Of a stretch of DNA of 64,000 nt, positions 42,089 through 49,264 are shown piece after piece (position 1 is the first letter of the stretch; each line of letters starts with the position of its first letter). This DNA is from Phycisphaeraceae bacterium (GTDB lineage Bacteria; Planctomycetota; Phycisphaerae; Phycisphaerales; UBA1924): assembly GCA_015200025.1 (NCBI GenBank), contig CP054186.1, forward strand, positions 1,934,001-1,998,000, in the 5' to 3' direction. The notes beneath the pieces were generated by a model, which saw only the letters and a list, made by a program, of their open reading frames with translations, did no database searches and was not told where the DNA came from. Made by a program: the position numbers and the translations under genes.

Positions 42089-43636
42089 ATGACGCGCCAC
42101 ACCACCACCACCGATCCCGCCCCGCGCCCCGCGCGGGCCCACACCACCCTCGCCGTCATCGCGGCCTGCGCCGTGGTCATCACCGCCCACCTGCTGGGTA
42201 TCGCCTGGCTCTCCGAGACGGTCTGGGGGGTGCCCGCCGGGCTGTGGATCGTCCCCGCCTGGGTCGCCCTGGCGTGGCTCATCTCACCCAAAGACCGCGC
42301 TGAGTTGCCCGGAAACCTCCAATCTCAACCCACGCCCCTTCCCATACATGTCCCATCTCCGGCCCCGGCCCTCGCGGCGATCCCGCGACACCACAAAGGC
42401 AAGAAAGGCACCCGCGCGCGCGCCGCGACGGACGAACCGCCCGCGCCCGCCCTCGCGATCACGCGTCCCGGCGCACACGGCCCGATCTTGCGTTCCTCGT
42501 GGAACACCTCGGGGCTCAAAGAGCGAGCCTGCGCGCTCGCGTCGCGCGCCGCCGGGACGTTGTGCGGTGATCGAGCGGGCGAATGGCTGGACGATCACGG
42601 GCCGGGCGTGAGGCCGCTGGTGGTCGGGCTGCGGATCTCGCGCGACGTGGGGTCGGCGGTCCGCGGGGCGGGGGACACGGCGGACGTGCGGTGGGTGACG
42701 GTGAACGAGGGGGGGGAGGCGGGCGAGGTGTGCCGGCGGCTGGGGCTCGATGCGCTGGTGACCGATGGGGAGAACCAGGGGCTGTGCGTGGTGACGCCGG
42801 AACGTGCGGGGCGTGAGGCGGCGTGGTTCGATTGGGGCGGGCCGAGGCCTTTGTCGTACTTCTCGGTGTTCCCGATGCGGGTGGACGCGGCGCGGGCGAC
42901 GCTGGCGGGTCAGAGCGCGGCGTTGTACGACCGGCCCGGGTCGGCGGGTGAGGTGCTGCGGGCGTTGATCACGGCGGCGGGGCTGCTCTCGCGGCATCCG
43001 AGGCGGTTGTCGGCGGCGGATCGGCTGATGGGCCGTGTGTCGTCGCTGCGTGCGGTCGATGGGGTGGAGCCGGCGTGGGAGGGGATGACGCGTCTGGCGG
43101 AGGCGGTGTCGGCGTGGGGCGAGTCGGCGGGGTCGGCGTCGCGGGTTGGGGCGCGGGTCTCGACGGCGTGGTTGGCGTCGGCGGCGGTGCCGGCGGGGGT
43201 GGACCGGGTGGCGTTGATGGAGTCGTCGTCGATCCCGGCGGCGGACGAGCCGGAGGTGCTGCTGCGGTTGGGCGCGGTGCGGATCGCGATGGGCGATGAG
43301 GGGCTTGGGATCGATGCGATCCTGCGTGCGGACCGGCTGCTACGGGACCGCGGGGTGGTGGTGGGGGTCGATCCGGTGACGCTGATCCAGGCGGAGATGG
43401 AGCACGGGACGTTCGGGGAGCTGACGGTTGGGCGTGTGGCGGCGGGGATCTGCCTGGCGTGCTCGAAGACGCCGGCGGACCGGATCGGGTACGTGAAGGA
43501 GGACCTGCTGGAGGACATGCGGTTCGCGTCGTGGCTGGTGGGACGGGACCCGGAGCGGACGACGCTGATCGAGGTGTTCCGGCGGCTCGAGCGGGCGCGG
43601 CGTTCGGAGGTGTTCGGGCTTCCGAAGGCGGCGTGA
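42089..43636 (+). CDS. Unknown protein with two N-terminal membrane segments
   Basis: The 515-residue product begins at ATG 42089, preceded by GATACT 7 nt away. Two hydrophobic segments (AVIAACAVVITAHLLGIAWL and GLWIVPAWVALAWLI) lie in the first 75 residues, followed by a Pro-rich, basic linker. The rest is a soluble domain of mixed helical character, with LKERACALASRAAGTLCGD, WFDWGGPRPLSYFSVFPM and a C-terminal helical section (KEDLLEDMRFASWLVGRDP). No family was recognised. Codon third positions change from mostly C to mostly G at about residue 150 (near 42.54 kb), matching the window-wide composition switch rather than a change in protein type. Confidence 0.75.
   Translation: MTRHTTTTDPAPRPARAHTTLAVIAACAVVITAHLLGIAWLSETVWGVPAGLWIVPAWVALAWLISPKDRAELPGNLQSQPTPLPIHVPSPAPALAAIPRHHKGKKGTRARAATDEPPAPALAITRPGAHGPILRSSWNTSGLKERACALASRAAGTLCGDRAGEWLDDHGPGVRPLVVGLRISRDVGSAVRGAGDTADVRWVTVNEGGEAGEVCRRLGLDALVTDGENQGLCVVTPERAGREAAWFDWGGPRPLSYFSVFPMRVDAARATLAGQSAALYDRPGSAGEVLRALITAAGLLSRHPRRLSAADRLMGRVSSLRAVDGVEPAWEGMTRLAEAVSAWGESAGSASRVGARVSTAWLASAAVPAGVDRVALMESSSIPAADEPEVLLRLGAVRIAMGDEGLGIDAILRADRLLRDRGVVVGVDPVTLIQAEMEHGTFGELTVGRVAAGICLACSKTPADRIGYVKEDLLEDMRFASWLVGRDPERTTLIEVFRRLERARRSEVFGLPKAA
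42481..42600. other. GC-skew sign change, candidate replication-origin region
   Basis: By direct count, 41701-41760 has 18 G and 28 C, 42481-42540 has 18 G and 22 C, 42541-42600 has 27 G and 16 C, and 43021-43080 has 30 G and 13 C. The change is independent of gene direction: minus-strand genes show it too (37081-37140, 15 G and 26 C; 52081-52140, 24 G and 16 C). Negative-to-positive skew is what is seen at replication origins. No DnaA-box cluster was found, so an inversion or assembly boundary is also possible. Confidence 0.4.
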
Positions 43637-43640
43637 GCGG

Positions 43641-43714
43641 GGCCCCTCACCGCCTACGCGGGAGCGTCGGCACCTCTCCCCGTTCACTTCGTTCACGGGG
43701 CGAGGGTGGGAAGC
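43641..43714. repeat. Dispersed palindromic intergenic repeat, copy 1
   Basis: Begins GGCCCCTCACC, contains GCGGGAGCGT and a stem-loop CACCTCTCCCCGT / ACGGGGCGAGGGTG, and ends GGGAAGC. A related copy occurs at 46693-46796, and together they flank a two-gene secreted-protein operon. The form resembles widespread REP-like elements. Confidence 0.6.
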
Positions 43715-43730
43715 GGGGAGAAGGTGGGGA

Positions 43731-44867
43731 TTACGGGCGGGTTGTGCGTCGGCGTCGGAGGGCGAGGGGGGCGGCGGCGGCGAGAGGGAGGGCGAGGGTG
43801 CCGGGGGCGGGGACGTTGTCGAGGACCCAGACCACGGCGACCTCGCGGAGGTAGTCGCGGTGCGAGCCCCGGCCGGAGATGTAGAGTTTGCCGTCGTGCA
43901 TCGACGCCGACACGGCCGTCGAGGTGATCCACCCGTCGTCGAGGAAATGATGGAGGTTGACGGCGGAGGCGGGGTCGTCGGAGAGCCAGAGGGTGGCCCT
44001 GGAACCGACGTCGAGGGTGTAGGTGGTGCCGACGTGGTATTGCCCGGTGGTGGCGTAGACCCAGGCCTGGTACACGTCGTCGGGGGTGAGGTCGACGGCG
44101 GATTGGGCCGTGCCGCGCCAGAGCATCGCGCGTGCGCGGCCCTGGGTGGTCAGGGCTTCCCCGACCTGCACACCGTCGGCCACGCCGTGGACCTCCGACC
44201 GTCGCATGCCGGCCGGGTGGAGGTCGACGTACGAATCGGCGGATCCGCTCCAGAGGGCGGCGTGGAATTGCCCGAAGGTGTTGAAGAAGACCCGGCCCCC
44301 CTGCGTCCGCCCGTCGGTCGCTGTGGCGTACGACCATCGGGCCCCGGCGGGGTGGAGGACCGTCGGCGAGGCGGAATCAAAGTCCCACAGGATGGCGTTG
44401 CGGTTCCCGGTGCGGGCGTGGTTCGCCGACCCCACGGCCTGTCGCCCCGCGGTGCCATCAACCGTGTGAGCCAAATAATTCACGCGATCCTGGGGTAACA
44501 ACACGCACGTTTCAGCGCTGCCCTGCCACCGCACCGGGGACGGCAAGCCAGAGCCATCATTCAAATTCCCGACCTGATAGAGAGCAGACATCCCAACGAT
44601 TTGACCGCCGTACCATGCGCCCTCGGCGGGGAGCAATGATCGCATCGAAGCAGATGACGTCTCCCATATCATGGGTTGATCGGCCACGACATCGAACGGT
44701 GGTGTGGGGAGCGAGGCGTAGCCGCCTTGCAAGCCGCCCCCGGTCGCCAGCGCGGACGTGCCCCTCGCCGGCCAGCCCGGGTGCAGCATCACGGACCGCC
44801 AGTCGGCGGCGGCGCTGGGGATCAACGACGCGAACGTGAACGCGAGCGCGTGAAGGGGACCTTTCAT
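43731..44867 (-). CDS. Secreted HAF-repeat-like protein with PEP-CTERM-type sorting signal
   Basis: The 378-residue product has a signal peptide (LHALAFTFASLIPSAAA) and repeated units like VLHPAGARWSYATATDGRTQ, YVDLHPAGMRRSEVHGVADG and AVDLTPDDVYQAWVYATTGQ, similar to HAF-repeat beta-propeller proteins. The C terminus VPAPGTLALPLAAAAPLALR plus Arg residues is a PEP-CTERM-like tail: a VPAPG motif, a hydrophobic stretch and basic end, used for exosortase-linked surface attachment. Its ATG overlaps the stop of the upstream gene by 4 nt (ATGA), so both are translated from one message. Confidence 0.82.
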   Translation of the reverse strand: MKGPLHALAFTFASLIPSAAADWRSVMLHPGWPARGTSALATGGGLQGGYASLPTPPFDVVADQPMIWETSSASMRSLLPAEGAWYGGQIVGMSALYQVGNLNDGSGLPSPVRWQGSAETCVLLPQDRVNYLAHTVDGTAGRQAVGSANHARTGNRNAILWDFDSASPTVLHPAGARWSYATATDGRTQGGRVFFNTFGQFHAALWSGSADSYVDLHPAGMRRSEVHGVADGVQVGEALTTQGRARAMLWRGTAQSAVDLTPDDVYQAWVYATTGQYHVGTTYTLDVGSRATLWLSDDPASAVNLHHFLDDGWITSTAVSASMHDGKLYISGRGSHRDYLREVAVVWVLDNVPAPGTLALPLAAAAPLALRRRRTTRP

Positions 44868-46608
44868 CGTGACCCCCGATCGTTCGAGATCCAATATTCC
44901 AGCAGCGCCAGGTCTTCAAGATCGACCCGGTCATCGCCGTTGAGGTCGCCGTCGGGTTTCTCTTCGAGCACGGCGCGGGCGAGCGGCTCGGCGTGCTCGG
45001 GCCGGAAGCGCAGCCCCATCGGCCCGGCGGGGCAGAGATTGACGGTGATCTTGTGCGTGTAGAGGTTTCGGGGTGTCCAGCCGCCCATGCCGTCGGGCTC
45101 ACGGGCGACATACACCGGGTACAGACGTCGCTGCGCCTCACCCGCGACGGGGAGGTGGAAGAAATCGCCCATCATCAGGTCCGGGGCGGCGGGGAAGGTG
45201 GTCGGCGTGAGCCGGGCCTGGCTGAGCAACGACCACGGCCCGCTGGAAGGCCAGGCGACGCGGATGAAGTACACGTCCAGCCGGTTGTTGGTGTAGGCCG
45301 GCGGGGCCTGATCGTGGCGGTTGTCGTAGAACATCAGGCACAGGGCGCCGGTGCAATCGACGGCGAGGGCGAGGCCGCACTGATCGGGGCCTTGCGTCGT
45401 GATCAATCCCGGGGCGATGCCGAGCGAGGCATCGGTGATGTGGATGTAATGCTCGCCCGGGGTGTTGCCCCAGGATCGGCCGTTGTCGGTGCCGCGGAAG
45501 ATGTAGACGTCGGTGTTGCGGTCTTCCTGTTCCGGGCCTTGCGCGGAGCGGCCGTAGAACGCGACGTAGACGATGTTGGGGGTGGCCGACCGGTCGACGG
45601 CGATGGCGGGCGAGTTGGTTCGTTTGTCGACGCGGTACGGCGAATCGCCGAGGTCGTTCAGCTCGCCGTAGCGGCGGGTGATCTGAATCGGCGGATCACC
45701 CTCAAGTCTGATTGGAGGATACTCTATAGGATTCCATACTGTCCCACCGTCGGTTGAGAAGAGCACAAATGGTCGTCTCTCATTGTATATGCCGGCATTG
45801 AGAACCGGGCATCGCGCGGGGTTGGTGTTCTCGCAGATCGCGTCGGCGGTGGCCACCACGATGGTGCCGTCGTCGCAGACGACCGACGCCGCCCCCCAGC
45901 CCTCGTAGTCGCAAGGGGTGATCGGATTGGACGGCTCGAGGCGGCGGGTTGTGAATGGGCCCAAGGTACCGCCGGCGGTCTCGGCCATCATCGAGGCGTG
46001 GATGGGGCCCGTGCCGCCCCCAGAAGGATGCGTATGACAGTTCCCGACCCCTCCGGGGCGATAGTTGTAGGACATGACCCACGTTCGAACGGGTTCGGGG
46101 CTCGCGGGCATGAGGGGGCCTCCCGCCATGGAGGGACGATCACCCACGGGGAGGACCACGTTCAAAGGATGCTGCCCGACGGTCGTTTCGCCGGGCTCCC
46201 GGTAGGTGAATGCGATCTTTGTGCCCGGCGGGAAGGACGCCGTCTGACCCCCCAGGACAATCCGTCCCGATCCTGGTGCGCAGGCCGCAAGGGGATCGGT
46301 GACGATAACGGGGAAGCTCCCGTGCGAGAATGAAGCTCCGCCGTCGATGGTGATGGCGTAGCGCCCGCCGTACGAGATGATCCCGAGTTCGTTTTCATTG
46401 ATCTGGCTCGCCGCCGACGCGGGCTCCTGCCAGTTGAGGCCACCCCCGAACGCGTTGACTTTGATCTGCGGCCCGAACGTCACCGCGGGCGGAGGAGCGG
46501 GTATCGCCCCCCCCCCCCCCCGCCGGTGATGCGTTCGTTGGGCGCAGACGCGAAGGCGGCGGAGGTGGTGACGAGCATGCATGAAGTGACGAGGGAGCGT
46601 GAGCGCAT
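44864..46608 (-). CDS. Secreted BNR/sialidase-like protein with dockerin-like tail, frame broken by a poly-C tract
   Basis: The mature part has beta-propeller features: IDGGASFSHGSFPV, VLFSTDGGTVWNP, FRGTDNGRSWGNTPG (BNR/Asp-box-like) and ends in GDLNGDDRVDLEDLALL, a single dockerin-type EF-hand loop. The best start is ATG 46608, giving the plausible signal peptide MRSRSLVTSCMLVTTSAAFA, but that frame enters the 15-C run at 46507-46521 (G on the coding strand) and leaves it out of frame, ending soon after. With 16 or 13 bases the frames join. The total length of 1745 nt also needs one added or two lost bases. Either this is a phase-variable switch or a sequencing error; functional state unknown. 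Confidence 0.7.
46507..46521. repeat. 15-base poly-C homopolymer at the signal peptide-mature junction
   Basis: Fifteen consecutive C (poly-G on the coding strand) lie about 30 codons into the BNR-like gene. Homopolymers of this length are prone to slipped-strand mispairing and sequencing error alike. A length of 13 or 16 would restore the frame. Confidence 0.9.
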
Positions 46609-46692
46609 GTGATCCTCTACCAGTCAATATAACACGAGAATCGGGAGGGGCCAGCAGGGTGTCAGGATTCGGAGTTCGACGGGTGGAGGAAA

Positions 46693-46796
46693 GGCCCCTC
46701 ACCTCCCCACACCCCATGCGGGAGCGTGGGCACCCCTCACCGCCCTCGCTGCGCGAGGGCACCTCTCCCCGCTGGGGCGGGGAGAGGGCGGGAAGC
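46693..46796. repeat. Dispersed palindromic intergenic repeat, copy 2
   Basis: Related to 43641-43714: begins GGCCCCTCACC, contains GCGGGAGCGTGGGCACC and ends CGGGGAGAGGGCGGGAAGC. Same orientation as copy 1, with an additional CCTCGCTGCGCGAGG hairpin. Confidence 0.6.
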
Positions 46797-46821
46797 AGAA
46801 AGCAGAAAGCAGAAAGCAGAA
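46794..46821. repeat. Four tandem copies of AGCAGAA
   Basis: Four perfect 7-mers lie between the palindromic repeat and the hydroxyacid dehydrogenase gene. The run is followed by imperfect variants (AGCTGGATG, AGCAGGAAGC). Confidence 0.8.
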
Positions 46822-46890
46822 AGCTGGATGCTGGGAGCGGGGAGCAGGAAGCAGGACGCCGGGATCCGGAGGGTGTGTGGGGGGTGAGGG

Positions 46891-47856
46891 TCAGGCGACG
46901 CGGTTGGGGGGTTCGCGTTCGGCGAGCGCGGCGGCGATGTTGTCGGCGACCATGGCGGTCATCATCTCGCGGTAGCGGGCGGCGGCGCTGCCGATGTGGG
47001 GGGTCATGACGACGCGGTCGGAGGCGGTGAGGGCGGGGTGGATCTGGGGTTCGTGCTCGAAGACGTCGAGGCCGGCGGCATAGAGGCGGCCTGTGGCGAG
47101 GGCGTCGGCGAGGGCGTGCTCGTCGACGACTGGTCCCCGGGCGGTGTTGACGAGGATGGCGGTGGGCTTCATGAGGGCGAGGCGGTCGCGGTTGATGAGG
47201 TGCTTGGTCTCGGGGGTGAGGGGGCAGTGGATGGAGACGGCGTCGGCCTGGGCGAGGCCCTCGTCGAGGGGGACGCGGGTGGCGGCGAGGGGGGCGAGCT
47301 CGAAGTCCCAGTGCTTGGAGCGGGCGGTGTAGAGGATGCGCATCCCCCAGCCGAGGGACCGGAGGGCGGTGGCGTGGCCGATGCGTCCGGCGCCGACGAT
47401 GAGGAGGGTTTTGCCGGTGAGGTCCTGGCCGAGGAAGTCGTTCATGGCGAGGGTGCCGCGCTGGGCCCATTGCCCGGAGCGTGCGAAGCGGTCGGCGGCG
47501 GGGAGGTGGCGTGCGGCGGCGAGGATGAGGAGCCAGGCGAGGTCGGCGGTGCCTTCGGTGACGGCGTGGGGGGTGTTGGAGACGGCGACGCCCCGGGCGC
47601 GGCAGGCGGAGAGGTCGATGTTGTCGTAGCCGACGGCGAAGTTGGCGACGATGCGGAGGTTGGGTCCGGCCGCGTCGAGGAAGTGGGAGTCGACCTTGTC
47701 GGAGAACATGGTGACGACGGCGTGGGTGCCGGCGATGTGTCGGAGGACCCAATCGCGGTCGGGCTTGTCCTGGGGGCCCGGGCGGATCTCGGCGTTGGGG
47801 AGGTTGAGGGATCCCGGGAGGGCGCGGGTGACGGCGATGATGGGCCGGAGGGTCAT
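46891..47856 (-). CDS. D-2-hydroxyacid dehydrogenase, glyoxylate/hydroxypyruvate reductase-like
   Basis: The 321-residue product has the D-isomer-specific dehydrogenase pattern: NFAVGYDNIDLSACRARGV, the NAD(P)-binding motif LLIVGAGRIGHATALRSL (Gly-x-Gly-x-x-Gly), catalytic Arg in VNTARGPVVDEHALADAL, and the catalytic His in VMTPHIGSAA. The closest known subgroup by feel is glyoxylate reductase (GyaR/GhrB); serine-pathway or glycolate roles are possible. A TACCGT box lies 8 nt before the start. It is divergent from the following EEP-fold gene. Confidence 0.85.
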   Translation of the reverse strand: MTLRPIIAVTRALPGSLNLPNAEIRPGPQDKPDRDWVLRHIAGTHAVVTMFSDKVDSHFLDAAGPNLRIVANFAVGYDNIDLSACRARGVAVSNTPHAVTEGTADLAWLLILAAARHLPAADRFARSGQWAQRGTLAMNDFLGQDLTGKTLLIVGAGRIGHATALRSLGWGMRILYTARSKHWDFELAPLAATRVPLDEGLAQADAVSIHCPLTPETKHLINRDRLALMKPTAILVNTARGPVVDEHALADALATGRLYAAGLDVFEHEPQIHPALTASDRVVMTPHIGSAAARYREMMTAMVADNIAAALAEREPPNRVA

Positions 47857-47864
47857 GGGTGGGT

Positions 47865-47870
47865 ACGGTA
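47865..47870 (-). promoter_or_regulatory. TANNNT -10 box close to the start, probable leaderless mRNA
   Basis: On the minus strand TACCGT ends 8 nt before the ATG at 47856, with ACCCACCC in between and no Shine-Dalgarno. Confidence 0.35.
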
Positions 47871-47900
47871 GACGCGGGGGCCGGGCGTGCGGGAGCGAGC

Positions 47901-48647
47901 GTGCGGATCGTGGCGTGGAACATTCTTCACGGGGGCGGGCCGAGGCGGACGGCGGAGGTGGCGTTGGCGCTGGCGGGGTACGAGCCGGACGTGGTGGTGC
48001 TGACGGAGTTTCGCGCGGGTCGGGGTGGGCAGTTGCGGGCGGTGCTGGCGGATCTGGGGTTGGAGCATCAGCGGTCGAGCGTCGGGGAGGGGGGCGTGAC
48101 GGCGGGGGTGAACGGGGTGTTGATCGCGAGCCGGTGGGGGTTGAGGGGGGTTGAGCCGGGGCCGCCGGAGGAGGAAGGGATCGGGGCGAAGTGGGTGTCG
48201 GCGGGGGTGTCGTGTGGGGGTCGGTGGGGCGAGGTGATGCTCGGGGGGGTGCATATTCCGCCCGAGGCGGGGACGGGCCGGGCGGCGATGTGGGCGCACG
48301 TGGTGAGCGCGGCGGGGGCGTGGGCGGGGGGTGCGGCGGTGATCGCGGGGGATTTCAACACGGGCCGGCACCGGGTGGACGAGCGGGGTTCGCGGTTCGG
48401 GTCGGTGGCGATGATGGGGCGGTTGGCGACGCTGGGGTACGTGGACGCGTGGCGGGCGATGAACCCCGGATCGAGGGCGCGCTCGTGGCGTGGGGTGGGG
48501 TCGGTGGGGGGTGCGGGGGCGACTCGGGTGGATGGGGTGTGGGTGTCGGGGGCGATGTCGGGGTGTATTTCCCGTGGTTTTTTGGGTGTTGAGGCGATGG
48601 AGGCGGGGGTGTCGGACCACGCGCCGGTGGTGGTGGAGGTTGGGTGA
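47901..48647 (+). CDS. Endonuclease/exonuclease/phosphatase (EEP) family hydrolase
   Basis: The 248-residue product has EEP-fold motifs: VRIVAWNILHGG at the start with the Asn of the active site, VVVLTEFRAG with a metal-binding Glu, AVIAGDFNTGRHR (GDFN) and GVSDHAPVVVEV (SDH) at the end. Such enzymes cut DNA, phosphodiesters or phosphate esters; the substrate is not predictable. GTG at 47901 has GGGAG upstream and begins the conserved segment; GTG 47859 is a longer alternative. A C-terminal cysteine pair is of unknown significance. Confidence 0.82.
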   Translation: MRIVAWNILHGGGPRRTAEVALALAGYEPDVVVLTEFRAGRGGQLRAVLADLGLEHQRSSVGEGGVTAGVNGVLIASRWGLRGVEPGPPEEEGIGAKWVSAGVSCGGRWGEVMLGGVHIPPEAGTGRAAMWAHVVSAAGAWAGGAAVIAGDFNTGRHRVDERGSRFGSVAMMGRLATLGYVDAWRAMNPGSRARSWRGVGSVGGAGATRVDGVWVSGAMSGCISRGFLGVEAMEAGVSDHAPVVVEVG

Positions 48648-48715
48648 GGCGCGCGGAATCTTGTGGAAAACCCGGAGAATTGCGTGATTTTGGGGGTGTC
48701 GGGCGTGCGTGATGC

Positions 48716-48744
48716 TTGAAATGGTGAGGGACGGGTGTTAGAAA
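48716..48744 (+). promoter_or_regulatory. Sigma-70-type promoter of the HU gene
   Basis: TTGAAA (48716-48721), a 17-bp spacer and TAGAAA (48739-48744) lie 48 nt before the ATG. The predicted start point falls just before the leader hairpin. Confidence 0.65.
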
Positions 48745-48751
48745 ATACGCA

Positions 48752-48775
48752 CGTTTCCCGGAGGAAACGGGTGTT
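48752..48775 (+). promoter_or_regulatory. 5'-leader hairpin with T-run before the HU gene
   Basis: CGTTTCC pairs with GGAAACG around CGGA, followed by GGTGTTTTT, immediately before AAGGAGAAGGACCT and the start codon. It could protect the 5' end of the mRNA or act as a weak attenuator. Confidence 0.5.
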
Positions 48776-48792
48776 TTTAAGGAGAAGGACCT

Positions 48793-49191
48793 ATGGCGAA
48801 GAAACCCGCCAAGACGTCCGGCAAGGCCGCGAAGTCGTCGAGCAAGTCGTCCCCCAAGCCCCCGAAGATCAGCGCGTCGGGCAAGCCGCGGAAGAAGAGC
48901 GAGCTGTTCACGCTGCTGGCGGAGCACAACGGTCTGGCCCGCAAGCAGATCTCGGGCGTGTTCGACACGCTGGCGGCGGTGATGGCGGCGGACCTGGCGA
49001 AGCCCTCGGACGGTCGCCCGAAGGTGTTCGTGGTCCCCGGGCTGATGAAGGTGACGAGCCGGTACAAGCCGGCGGTGCCCTCGCGGAAGGGGATCGACCC
49101 GTTCACGAAGACGGAGAAGACCTTCAAGGCCAAGCCCGCGAGCACGGCGATCAAGATCCGCCCGCTCAAGGCGCTCAAGGCGATGGTCTGA
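48793..49191 (+). CDS. HU/IHF-family DNA-binding protein with Lys/Ser-rich N-terminal tail
   Basis: The 132-residue product starts at ATG 48793, preceded by AAGGAGAAGGACCT. About the first 35 residues are a basic, Ser/Lys/Pro-rich tail (AKKPAKTSGKAAKSSSKSSP) similar to histone tails. The rest is an HU-like dimer fold: KSELFTLLAEHNGLARKQIS, DTLAAVMAADLAKPSD, VVPGLMKVTSRYKPA and the DNA-binding arm region SRKGIDPFTKTEKTF, ending KPLKALKAMV-like (RPLKALKAMV). It organises the nucleoid. A promoter with leader hairpin and a downstream terminator indicate a monocistronic, highly expressed gene. Confidence 0.92.
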   Translation: MAKKPAKTSGKAAKSSSKSSPKPPKISASGKPRKKSELFTLLAEHNGLARKQISGVFDTLAAVMAADLAKPSDGRPKVFVVPGLMKVTSRYKPAVPSRKGIDPFTKTEKTFKAKPASTAIKIRPLKALKAMV

Positions 49192-49230
49192 ACGTCACGG
49201 TCGGGCGACCGATCGATTCGTACACATCCA

Positions 49231-49264
49231 CACGCCCGGGGCGACCCGGGTGTTGGTGTTTTTA
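49231..49264 (+). terminator. Rho-independent terminator after the HU gene
   Basis: CCCGGG pairs with CCCGGG around GCGA, with adjoining ACA/TGT pairs, followed by TGTTGGTGTTTTT. It reaches the stop of the convergent peptidase gene. Confidence 0.7.

Noticed and set aside
44864..46521. Calling the BNR-like gene a decayed pseudogene
   Set aside because: Only one frame disruption is present, exactly at a long homopolymer, and the rest is intact and coupled to a downstream gene; phase variation or base-call error explains it better.
46609..47923. Upstream extension of the BNR-like reading frame over the hydroxyacid dehydrogenase gene
   Set aside because: The extension is Arg/Pro-rich shadow sequence; the hydroxyacid dehydrogenase occupies the same strand in another frame. 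A signal peptide starting at 46608 explains the real start.
48662..48670. TGTGGAAAA, reverse complement of a DnaA-box variant
   Set aside because: One site only, upstream of the HU gene; could be chance in an AT-richer promoter region. Not called as an origin.
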